This document shows, piece by piece, positions 46,136 through 55,809 of a DNA stretch of 64,000 nucleotides; the first letter of the stretch is position 1, and every line of letters begins with the position of its first letter. The DNA lies in contig BDGG01000001.1 of the NCBI GenBank assembly GCA_001949185.1, forward strand, positions 8,812,721-8,876,720, given 5' to 3'. The notes beneath the pieces are model-generated. The model saw nothing but the letters and a program-made list of their open reading frames with translations, searched no databases and had not been told where the DNA came from. This DNA comes from Ramazzottius varieornatus. Taxonomy: Eukaryota > Tardigrada > Eutardigrada > Parachela > Ramazzottiidae. The translations under genes were made by a program, and so were the position numbers.

Positions 46136-46768
46136 GAAGCTCTCTCCAACAGCACATCTAGACCTAACTCGGGCCATTACCTCCAACAAGCTATGCCCTA
46201 AAAGTATCTCTAGCAAACGATGTCCCACAAGCCAAATCTGCTAGCACGGAAAATGGTCTTCTGTTGTCGCAGTTGTTACCATTTGATAGAACGTTGGAAA
46301 TTCACGATAGCTAACCAAATTCACGTCTGGCCCGATTGCCTCGAGACTGCAACATTGAAGATGACATATCGGCCATTCATGCCAAATAAATATTCATGGC
46401 CGATAACATGCAGATAAGGCTGGTGTGAGGAAGAAGCACGCTTGCGTCATGTTTGAGATACCTCAGCCTGAATGGGTGGTCATAATCAGGCCGATAGAAA
46501 GATTCCATATCGCTTCGATGTCCGTTAATTTCCAGCAATTAACTGGAGCAGGAGCAAGGCTTTTATTGCCTGGAACTGTGGAACGTGAGAAACAATGGTT
46601 TTTCCAGCGGCTTTGACCAATCTGATTCCGCAGAATTTGGATTTTGGAGGCGGCTTTGGACTGTTGGCCATTTTAGCCGTCGTCTTTCCTTACATCCAAC
46701 GGCTGGCTCTCTTCTTCTTCAAGTTCAATATCACTGAAAATGTTAGCGCTTTGTTCCACGAGTCGAGG
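46136..46768. other. Upstream region of BCS1 with an in-frame hydrophobic extension
   Basis: The frame of BCS1 stays open 58 codons upstream of the chosen start, from an ATG at 46595. It encodes a hydrophobic stretch (FGGGFGLLAILAVVFPY…) that itself resembles a BCS1 membrane segment. It may be part of the protein in some transcripts or a leader sequence. The remaining ~450 bases show nothing recognisable. Confidence 0.4.
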
Positions 46769-48426
46769 ATGCTGGGAAGGCTGCTGGGCGGCAACTCGGT
46801 GTTTGGAGCTACGGTGGGCGTTGTCGGTATGGGGGCAATCGTCGCTTTTCTGCAGAAAACATGGGACTACCTCAAAGAGCTCTACACTGAATATTTCTCC
46901 ATATCTCTGGAGATTCCTAGCCATGATTCAAGTTATTGGGATATTCTAGAATGGATTCACGAGAAGCAAATCAAGACTACGAAAAAGTTAAGCCTTCAAA
47001 CGGGAACCCGCCAGACATTAACAGGCAAATGGCAGAGCCAGTACGATTTCATACCTGCTGTAGGAACCCACAAATTCAGGTAAGGCTTTTTCACACGGCT
47101 CACAGAGATCCCATAGACTCGATGCCGAAACGTAATATTATGGAAGCCTTTGCGAACAAGCTCCATAAGATATCATTTCTTAGGTGAAGAGGGCTTTTTT
47201 TCCAAGTGGCGCAATCTTCCGGCAAGTAATACTGGGAATGCGCGCCACTTGAGCAAACGATCTTGAGCTGCCAAGCTCTCAGTCCAAAAGTTGCTCTTTG
47301 GCAGCTGGCCTTTACGAACATGGAAGCTTTTTCCAGGTTCCAGGGCAAGAAATTCCAAGCCGAGCGGATCCGTCCCGAGAAGACGGAGGATGCGGCATTT
47401 TCACCGTCCCGTTCGGAGAACGTCGTCCTCTCAGCCATGGGAAGAGATACTTCCGTCTTCCGCCACATGCTGACCGAAGTCAAGAAGTTTAAAGAAATCA
47501 AGAAGGAGGGAAAGACTATGATCTACACGGCCTGGCAGGGCAACTGGCAGAGCTCCGGCTTTGGAAAGCGCAAGCGACCTCTGAACTCGGTCATCCTGGA
47601 CGATGGCATCGCCGAGAATATCCTGGAGGATATTGAGGACTTTATGAATAGCGCCGAGTGGTACACCGAGTTTGGCGTTCCTTATCGGCGCGGCTACCTT
47701 CTCTACGGACCTCCCGGCACCGGAAAGACCAGCTTTATCAGCGCTGTCGCTGGCAAGTTCGATTTGAACGTCTGCATTGTCAACCTCTCCGATAAAAGTC
47801 TCAACGACGATGGTACGTACGTACAGTAAATCCTTCCGACCTAGCTAGCGACGAAATCACTTTTGTACTGTATTTCCCAGTTCTCAACCGTCTGCTTATC
47901 GACGCTCCGGAAAACTCCCTGATTCTGTTGGAAGGCAAAGCTAGCCTAATTTGCGATCGAGTGTTTGTACGGTATGGCCGCGTGAATATTCGTAGATGTG
48001 GATGCGGCCTTCCGGGCGCGTGAAACAGAAAGGCAGACAGAAGAGATATCTGAAGCGGCAACGATTTCCGAAGGAACGACCCGGCTAACATTCAGCGGGC
48101 TTTTGAACGCGCTGGACGGTGTGGCTTCGGCCGAAGGACGCATTCTCTTCATGACCACCAACTACGTCGAAAGACTGGACCGTGCACTGGTACGGCCCGG
48201 GCGAGTAGACTGCCGGCAGTACGTGGGCTACGCCACCAAACATCAAGTCCAATGCATGTTCAGGAGGTTCTACAGCAACGCCACCGACCAAGAAACCCAC
48301 AGATTCGTTCAGGGTGTTTTTCACACGTCGGAGAACCCGCAAATCAGCTTGGCCAGAATTCAAGAACTTTTCCTGAAGTGCAAGCACGATCCGGCTGCCA
48401 TATTTGACAATCTTTCGCAATTATGA
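46769..48426 (+). CDS. BCS1L: Mitochondrial chaperone BCS1 (complex III assembly AAA protein)
   Basis: Four exons (46769–47079, 47337–47812, 47881–47934, 47996–48426) give 423 residues; human BCS1L has 419. BCS1 is an inner-membrane AAA protein that moves the folded Rieske protein across the inner membrane into complex III. Seen: an N-terminal membrane helix, the BCS1-specific region with RRGYLLYGPPGTGKTSF (Walker A about 228–235), the sensor and Walker B part LILLEDVDAAF, LTFSGLLNALDGVAS, FMTTNYVERLD, and arginine fingers in RPGRVD. I chose 46769 because the length and N-terminal alignment match the family; an ATG 58 codons upstream is in frame. Intron 3 fits only with a GC donor (GAAG|GCAAAG). 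Intron 1 contains a hairpin repeat. Confidence 0.95.
47192..47284. repeat. Hairpin repeat, single unit (BCS1 intron 1)
   Basis: TTTTCCAAGTGGCGCAATC, a loop, then ATGCGCGCCACTTGAG and GATCTTGAGCTGCCAAGCTC. Confidence 0.8.
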
Positions 48427-48983
48427 ACCTCTACACATTCATTCCGCTGGACAACGTCGTCCCGGTCGAACAACTCGGCATGCCTTTCATATTGCCCCAT
48501 TTTTCCTTCGTTATGTTCGACATTGTTTTTCAAATTTTAGAGAGTTGCACTAAAAAAAGAGGACAGCGTCTATAAGCTCTAGATAGACAGATCCCGTCAG
48601 TTGTAATATCAAATCTGTCCGATGACGCAGTTCGGTTGGTCCCTGAACAACAGAAATGGGCGAACAGGATGACAGTCAACATGTTGTTATGTTATATGGA
48701 AATTACGTTGCTGGTGGTGCATGTTATGTCAATATGTGATGTCGTCACTGACACAGCCTGACAGCCTTGAGGATCATTTCCACTTCCGGTTTGGATAGAT
48801 GGATGACGATAAGCTAGGTTACGGTTACCCAACGATTTATCGGCTCATTTCATGTCTATTGATCGTTCATCAGTGATACAGTCGCACCTGGCAGGAGGCA
48901 TGCCTTGGCTGCAGCACCCGCACGTCAAGGGAATGCCGGAGCGCCGTCCTTGACAATTGTTTTCTGTATTATTTCCAGATGAT
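48427..48983. other. Intergenic region between BCS1 and the transporter
   Basis: No gene is recognised. It is rich in TATGTCA/ATGTTATG words (48680–48750). A splice-acceptor-like TTATTTCCAG ends at 48978, five bases before the transporter ATG, so the transporter probably has an untranslated 5′ exon here. Confidence 0.45.
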
Positions 48984-51530
48984 ATGGCGTCAAATGAGAT
49001 CGTGGTCACTTCGGAGGCCTTCGAGGACGACGATGGCCTTCCGCACCCCTACACCAGCGAGCACAGCTTCGCCACCAGTACCACCAACAAGACGACTAAC
49101 GACTACGATAACGGCCATGCATGGTGTGTGGCCTTCGTGGGCTTCCTGACGCAGATGCTCATCTTTGGATCGGTCCTGACGTTTGGCGTCTACTTCGTCG
49201 CCTACCAGGAAGCCTTCCCAGAGTATCAGCCCAGAGTGATATTATGGATCGGATCACTGGCGTATGGCATCATGTTTCTGACAGGTAATTAGAATTCAGT
49301 ACTGTAAATATCTACTCTAGAAGACAAGTGATAAGATTATCTTAACATAACCGGTGTCATTGGCACTCAAACACCGCCAGCGGCTCTCAAGCGTCGACAA
49401 AATAATCTTTTGTTGAATTGTGGGGAGCGATGAATAGGTCTTGATGACCGCTTTTTTTCAAAATTAATCGACTGGAAAAAACCTATGAGAAAAGATGAAA
49501 GAATTGGGAGCTCCCGCAGACAAACTCGACAAGATCGTCTTTGCAAGTGGCGCACGCTTCCAGCTGGTGACACGGCAGACGTGCGCCACCTGGGAAAACA
49601 ATCTTGTTGGGCTTGGCGGATGACGTCATGTGCTTTGTCAGCAGCTAATATGCCATGTCATATTACGTACACACTGCATCACCACAAGGCTTTGCAATTC
49701 AGCCCTCTTATTCTTTAGGTCCCTTTTCGAGTATGGTCATCAGCCGGATCGGGACATTTCACGCGATGCTCTTGTCAGCCACACTGGTCACTCTGGGCTA
49801 CGTAACCAGTTATTTCGCCCAAGATCCCTACCATCTTTTCATCACCTTTGGGCTGTTTGTCGGTAAGGTCTTTAAGACGCCTTCGGCCAACCCTTCCATT
49901 GTTCGGACTGGAAAGTTTTCTCCTCGGAAACATTCTCAGTTCTGATGGGTACTTTGCAGGTATGGCTTTCAGTCTGGCCTTTCTTTCCTGTTATGCCGTC
50001 CTCAACGACTACTTTACTACGCGATTACTACGCGTGGCTCAAATCATCATTACGGTGGGCGGAGGCGTGGGAATATTCATCTTTAATGCCGTATTCCAGT
50101 TCCTGATCAACGAATACGGTAAGCAGACATCATTTAGACCTGTCAATGTTACTGGCTTAAAGTGTGCGCCGCTTGGGAAAGTCGTCCAAAAGGTTGTTTT
50201 CCAAGTGGCGCTATTCTATCAGCCAGCAACGCCAACAACGTGCGCCAGTTGGGAAAACAATCTTGACAACTTTTCCGAATGGCGCAGGCATTCGGTTTGT
50301 AAACCTGGAGGCGCGCCACTCGGAAAAACAGTCTTGCTGATTCCGGCATATTAAACTGGGAGCGTACTTGTGTGCTTTTTCAGGTTGGCGAGGTTCGATG
50401 CTGATCAATGCCGGCCTATACAGCCACTTTTTCGTCTTCGCTCTGGTGATGAAGCCGCGTCCCCGCGATGTGTCCGTCAAGCGGATGACGCTGGGCCAGA
50501 TCATGGCAGTCCACGTCCTCTTCAACCGCAAGTTCCAGCTCTTCCTCGTCCACGTCGTGATCTGGAACGTCGGCTTCATGATCGTCTTTTCTCTGCTGAA
50601 CAGCTTCATTGTAGAGAAGGGTTTGACGGCAGACGAGGCCGCGCTGATTGGCATGGTCGGTGGTATACTCAACGCCATCGGCCGCGTGGCGGCGGTCCCG
50701 CTGGAGAGGGTGCTGGATCCCAAGAAGGCCTACGTGGGGACGACAGTAGCAATGGGGCTCTTTGAGGTCCTCATTCTGGCCGGAGGAAGCTTCTTCGGCT
50801 ATGCCATACCCTTAGCCATCGCCAACTTCGCTTTCGGCATCATGGTACGGTGAACCAGTATATCAACACAAAAAAAGAAATGAGTTGCTTATTTGGCAAA
50901 GAAACCTTTGTGTTTTATCAAGTGGCGCGCGTTGCTACTGTTGTCGGCTGGAAAGGTGCGCCACTTTGCAAGCACCATCTTGTTGAGGTGCCAAGTGGCC
51001 GACCTTCTGCAGTTTTTAGGCTAGAAGCGTCTGCACACTTACGAGAGTAAACTGGGCCAATGTGATGGAAATAGTCCATGCGTCGCTGCATTGCACTTTT
51101 TGGCTTTGCAGATATGTTACTTGGTACCGGTGATTGGTGAACTGGTCGGTTTCGACAACATCACGCCGGCATTAGGATACTCGAATTTCTCTCAAGGCAT
51201 TGCCGGCCTCTTGAGCCCTGTGTTACTCGGTAGGTCGTTTCATCGGACTGGTGAGAATATATAGAATAAAGTGAATGTGATCAGTTATTTCCGCACTGTT
51301 TTGTAGCGCTGATTGAGGGAGGAGCCAAGTTTGCCGTTGGTGGTGGCCTCACCGTCCTTTCCGGACTTTTGGTTGCTCTTTCAATCTGGATGCTGATGAA
51401 AGAGAGGGCCAGGAGGCAGGACACCAAGGTTCTCAATCCTGCCAACGGTCCTGTCGAGTTTAAAAGCGACCAAGACGGCGGACATCTTTTGAACAGTTCG
51501 ACGTCCAAGACCAACACCGCCATCATCTGA
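48984..51530 (+). CDS. Monocarboxylate-transporter-like MFS protein (SLC16 type)
   Basis: Six exons (48984–49284, 49719–49862, 49960–50118, 50384–50844, 51112–51229, 51307–51530) give 468 residues with about twelve hydrophobic segments in two blocks separated by a loop rich in Lys and Arg (MKPRPRDVSVKRM). Both termini are polar. The first segment is preceded by a DNGHAW variant of the SLC16 D-G-G-W motif, followed by SVLTFGVYFVAYQEAFPE, the typical MCT pattern where a Phe/Tyr-rich helix leads to a short loop. Members export or import lactate, pyruvate or other monocarboxylates; the substrate cannot be told here. Introns 1, 3 and 4 each contain a hairpin repeat. Convergent with TATDN1. Confidence 0.88.
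49502..49622. repeat. Hairpin repeat, single full unit (transporter intron 1)
   Basis: A nearly intact copy: GGGAGCTCCCGCAGACAAACTCGACAAGATCG, CAAGTGGCGCACGCTTCCAG, loop, ACGTGCGCCACCTGG, AAAACAATCTTGTTGGGCTT. Good reference sequence for a consensus. Confidence 0.9.
50140..50348. repeat. Hairpin repeats, about three arms (transporter intron 3)
   Basis: A right arm AGTGTGCGCCGCTTGGG opens the locus. A full unit CAAGTGGCGCTAT / ACGTGCGCCAGTTGGG follows, then CGAATGGCGCAGGC / GCGCGCCACTCGG. Confidence 0.75.
50915..51048. repeat. Hairpin repeat, one unit plus remnant (transporter intron 4)
   Basis: CAAGTGGCGCGCG / AGGTGCGCCACTTTG, then ACCATCTTGTTGAGGTGCCAAGTGG and a decayed second unit. Confidence 0.75.
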
Positions 51531-51887
51531 AAGTAGCTTGATATAGTTGCCCCTTTTTACTCTTTGCCAGTATTACTCCCTCCTTCGGAAGGTCGCCTCA
51601 ATCAGAAATCGTTTACTCAACTACTACTACTCACAACTGAAGTTTTCATTTCCTCATAAGATGGTGCCTACTCATTTTTATTACCTCTCTGTTTCATCAT
51701 GGAATTTCTTCGCAAATTTCATATTTTAGTACATTAGAATTTGTTCAACGCCTCGATGTCTGTCCCATATTCCTCGTCTGAAAAATACCGGTGATGGATA
51801 TCAGTAAGATGAAAAGCACTTTTGAGTGTGAGAGTACAAAGTTTATAGTCACAGTAAAAAAAAGTGAAAAGATCGAAAAGTGTCTTT

Positions 51888-53184
51888 TCACATTAGACCA
51901 AAGACTTTGAGAGCATTTTGTGTCGTGCTCATGGCCACGACTTGGGGCACCGTCTTCATATAGGCCGCAATCATCTCGACGATGGTCGGCAAGGCACAGG
52001 GTTCGTTGCGCTGAAAGCTACAATATCTGTTGAGAAAGTTTAGCGACTTCTCTGTCAAAGCTTCTTTGATGGTCTTTGGCACTTTGGATGCTTTGACGTT
52101 GGGGAACATGTAGGGTGAGTCGGTCTCGACCAGCAGCCTGTCCAGTGGAATCAGTCGTTCTTCCAAGATGGCCCGCACCCCGTCTGGTGCTTTGTCCTTC
52201 CAGAGAAAACCTACGGGAAAAGTCGTCCTAGTTTTCAGTGACATTGTCGTAAAATAAGATGGACAAGTTCCACCTGTTGCAACATCCGGCCAAGTTTTCT
52301 TTTTACCTGTTAGTCCGATATAAAATCCGAGGTCGATGTATCTTTTCGCTTCGGCTTTTGTACCGGTGAAACTGCAAAGCAATCTCTTCTGTACTATTTA
52401 GGTTAGATAAAGTCGTACAGACAGGATGTAGGTGAAACTTTTTAACGTACCAATGTATCACAGTGGGTGGAAGTTGAGTCTGATATTTTAAAAGCACACT
52501 GAGCAAGGCTTCGCTGGCTTCTCTTTCATGGACGAACAGTGGTTTTTTTAGGCGGCAGGCGATGGCGACCTGCTTCTCAAACACCTCAATCTGGACATCC
52601 CGCGGAGAGAAGTCACGGTTAAAATCTAATCCACATTCGCCTGTAATTAGGCCGAACTTGTAATTTGTGAACGTTCCCTGATTTAATTTTCGGCGGAATG
52701 AAGAACGCTCGATCTCCTACCAATAGCGACGCATTCTGGATTCTGTGCCAGTTCAACGATGCTTTGTTCGCAAGAGTCGGTCCACTCCTTTGCGTCGTGG
52801 GGATGGACACCGGCGGTCGAGTAAAGCTGGCCAGGATACAAACGTGATAAGCGCAAAGCTACGAAATAGCATACCAAGATCGTATCAACTAACACATGAC
52901 GTCAGAGAATTGAGCGGGCGTGACCATTTTCTGTACAGCGTCATGCTGGAATATTTATGACGTCACTATCAGAATGTTCGTTTATTACCGTCTTTGCTGT
53001 TTTCGATGGACGATCCCGTCACGATAATCTTAAAGACTCCCGACTCGAGCGCTCGTTCAACAACTTGATCCAGTTCTCGGCCGAATTTGCCACTGGTCAG
53101 GTTGGCTCCAATGTCCACGATCTGGTACGGTGCGGAAGTCTTGTTGCTAGCGACATCTCCGGCGGCAAGAGGCGCAGTGGACAT
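51888..53184 (-). CDS. TATDN1: TatD-family deoxyribonuclease TATDN1
   Basis: Five exons (53184–52989, 52858–52721, 52640–52451, 52371–52307, 52210–51888) give 303 residues; human TATDN1 has 297. TatD enzymes are metal-dependent DNases on an amidohydrolase TIM barrel. Seen: IVDIGANLTS at the start, GVHPHDAKEW, GECGLDFNRDF with its metal-binding Glu, HERE, HCFTGT and the final ETDSPYM. The IGIN/IGAN-type start and the RDFSPRDVQ insertion point to TATDN1 rather than TATDN2 or TATDN3. An in-frame ATG at 53256 adds 24 residues rich in Arg and hydrophobics without acids (MWSRARFVHSLLRFPLSQ), which could be a mitochondrial presequence. Head-to-head with LYRM7. Confidence 0.93.
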
Positions 53185-53256
53185 AGTATTGCTCCTTTTC
53201 AGCTGGGACAGGGGGAACCTCAACAACGAGTGAACGAAGCGAGCTCGACTCCACAT

Positions 53257-53612
53257 TAACGACTATCCATGCAAGATATGACGCTCAGTCATCCGAGAAG
53301 ATAGCCATATGCGAGAAGATTCAGAAGAAATAATTGCAAAAGTACCTAACGGAACCTCTCTGTCCCCATACATTACCTGACATAACATGACGTTGCTATG
53401 TCACCGTTATGTGATCATATGACATCATTTACATCACAGTCAACATTACGATTTACTATCTTTCTCCATAATCGGCAGAGAATCGCTCCGCTCCCCCACG
53501 TTCTCCTTTCCTAACTCCTGAATCCTGATCTGTCTGGACTCTTACGAAGCACGGAACTATTTTCACAAATCAGAAGCGTACTGGATGAGCGGAGATCTGT
53601 GTACGTGTCTCG
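53257..53612. promoter_or_regulatory. Head-to-head upstream region of TATDN1 (-) and LYRM7 (+)
   Basis: About 356 bases between the longest TATDN1 start and the LYRM7 start, short enough for a shared promoter. It contains a cluster of TGACATAACATGACGTTG…CATATGACATCA words around 53388–53432, near-matches to the TGACGTCA element. Confidence 0.4.
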
Positions 53613-53960
53613 ATGTCGTCTCGTTTGCAGGTGCTCAAATCTTACCGCAACCTACTGCGGACAGCGGCCAACGTTTTCGGTGAGGACGTCTTTACCGCGA
53701 CCCAAGCCAAACAAGCCATCCGTCAAGAATTCGAAGCTAACCGCAACGCTGAAGGGACCGAGCATCTCAACAGTCTGCTGGACGTTGCTGTCAAGACGGA
53801 GCAAGTGCTGAGGAACGGTGTGGTACAGGGGCGGCTCAACTCGCGGGGCAACTACGACGTACGCTTCCCGGCTGACTTCTCGAAGATCGATGGAACAACA
53901 GGTTTGATCACTCCAGAAATACTGAGCGAACTCAAGGCCACAACCAAGTGTATGAAATGA
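53613..53960 (+). CDS. LYRM7: Complex III assembly factor LYRM7 (MZM1)
   Basis: A single-exon frame of 115 residues. LYRM7 (yeast Mzm1) is a matrix LYR-motif chaperone that holds the Rieske iron-sulfur protein and helps iron-sulfur insertion before BCS1 moves it. Colinear with the human protein (104 residues): MSSRLQVLKSYRNLLR at the start with SYR in the LYR position, QEFEANR, LLDVAVKTEQVLRNGVVQG, then a short polar tail. Introns are absent, unusual among its neighbours. Its TGA (53958–53960) overlaps the ATG (53957–53959) of the WRAP53 frame, so one transcript could carry both. Confidence 0.9.
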   Translation: MSSRLQVLKSYRNLLRTAANVFGEDVFTATQAKQAIRQEFEANRNAEGTEHLNSLLDVAVKTEQVLRNGVVQGRLNSRGNYDVRFPADFSKIDGTTGLITPEILSELKATTKCMK

Positions 53961-55549
53961 GCACGGCGATGGAAGCACTGGCGACTACCGCCGAGTCCAT
54001 TTCCATCGAAACCGTCCCTCCTGCTCAACCTACTCCCCATTATGACTTTCAACGTCCTCCTCACCTCGTGTACACTGCCGACGAATTCAGCAGCTCCAAA
54101 GATGCTTCTTGTTATCTGAAGGGCTGCAAGTGGTAATCAAACGCCTCAGATTCTGCTTTGATACCAATCATACCATAACGAAATGAAACGGTGTATTCTC
54201 CTGTGTGTGATCAACTCGCGCATGACGTCATATAGTTCCACGTTACTGCGTCGTTCTTTGTAGATGCCATGCGTGACTTGATAAAGGCATAGTTAACGTT
54301 TGTCCTGCTTTCATGATCTTAGGGCGCCGGATGGTTCCTGCTTGCTGACCAACTCCGCCGACAGCGTTCTTCGTCTCTTCGATGCCCCCGACTTCAGTAC
54401 CGGTCTCCCCCCATCTCCCTTACCGTGGAAATCAGCCCTCCGTGTGAAAGAAGTGGACCTGGTCTACGACTACTGCTGGTACTCGAAGATGTCCTCCTCA
54501 GATCCCGCCACGGCCTGCTTCGTCACCACATCAAAGACTGCGCCTGTTCACCTGTGGGATGCCTTCCTTGGTACCCATCGGGCTAGCTACATCGCCAAAG
54601 ATAACTCTGACTCCGTCGTCGCCGCTAATAGCGTCGCAGTGAACCCGGAAGGGACGATGATCTACGCTGGATATTCCAACACCGTTCGCATTTTCGATAT
54701 CGCATACCCCGGTTAGTTTTTCCTTCTTTCTCGACCCAACGAAATTGAGTAACGACGAAGGAGCTGGACTTAATCCGTCTTCCATTTTACTAGCTGGAAA
54801 CGTGCGCCACTTAAGAAACAAACTTGGCCAGATCATTTTCCGAGTGACGCACGCTTTCAGTGCTAGTGAATGTAAGCGTGCGCCACTTGGGACAAGAGTG
54901 CTGGCCAGTTTGTTCGTTTCTCAAACAATTCTTTATCGTTATCTCTGCAGGGGAAGAATGTGCGATGGTCGATGTGAGCAAGAAAGAAGGGAGGCAAGGT
55001 GGTATCATTTCTAGCATGGCTTTCGATGTCAGCGGTACCGACATGGTTGCTTTCGGTTCGTACAGCCGCTCCATAAGCCTCTGTTCCTGCGACGGCGACC
55101 TCATATCCACTCTAGAAACCACACACTCAAACGGCATAACGCAGCTGCACTTTTCTCCTGACGGGCGGCGCTTGTACAGTGCTGCCCGGATGGACCAGCG
55201 CATTCTGTGCTGGGACCTTCGAACTCGGAAAGTCCTTCGGGATTTCCGTCGTGAGAGCGGTACGAATCAACGCCTGTACTTTGACGTGGATCCGCTCGAA
55301 CGATGGCTGTGTTCGGGTACGAGGAATGGCAAGCTGAGTGTGTGGCCTCTTAAAGAAAGGGAGATGGCCAAAGAGAATAGTGCTCCTTCCTTTGAGTTTG
55401 ACGTTCATAGTGATATGGTCAACGGTGTGTCTTTTCATCTACAGTGGTCACTCTTGGCCAGCGCTTCTGGCCAGAGGCACGTGCCCTCTCCATTTGTGGC
55501 AGAAAGTACTGTCTCTGAAAATATCCTCAAACTTTGGTATGTCGGATAA
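53957..55549 (+). CDS. WRAP53: Telomerase Cajal body protein 1 (WRAP53/TCAB1)
   Basis: Three exons (53957–54132, 54323–54711, 54951–55549) give 387 residues. TCAB1 is a WD40 protein that binds the CAB box of telomerase RNA and small Cajal-body RNAs and delivers them to Cajal bodies. Strong landmarks: [69 protein letters not shown], and the terminal LKLWYVG. The vertebrate N-terminal acidic region (about 130 residues) is almost absent. The first possible start overlaps the LYRM7 stop in ATGA; the next in-frame Met (53969) is 9 bases after that stop. No splice acceptor immediately before is compelling, although CAG sites exist inside LYRM7. Intron 2 has a hairpin repeat. Confidence 0.93.
54783..54905. 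repeat. Hairpin repeat, about one and a half units (WRAP53 intron 2)
   Basis: Right arm CGTGCGCCACTTAAG of a first unit, then a full unit CGAGTGACGCACGC / GCGTGCGCCACTTGGG. Confidence 0.8.
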
Positions 55550-55809
55550 ATGGTCTTTATCTGGTTGCTTTAGACTGCTGCAGCTGGCCTTTTTTGTTAA
55601 AGTAGCCTAATGAAGTCGGCTGAACATTTTGAACGGGTTGGCCAACGGTCGACGAGGTGGCGCCTTATTAATGTAGCCGTGGGAACATGTGGCTTGTTGA
55701 CGGGCCGAAAGTGGCACTAGCCAAGCGTGGCAAGATGGGCTTGAGTCTTTTGTCGAACAGCATTTACTTCATTTCTGACTGGATCGGCATCTGCTGATAG
55801 TTTGCTGGC

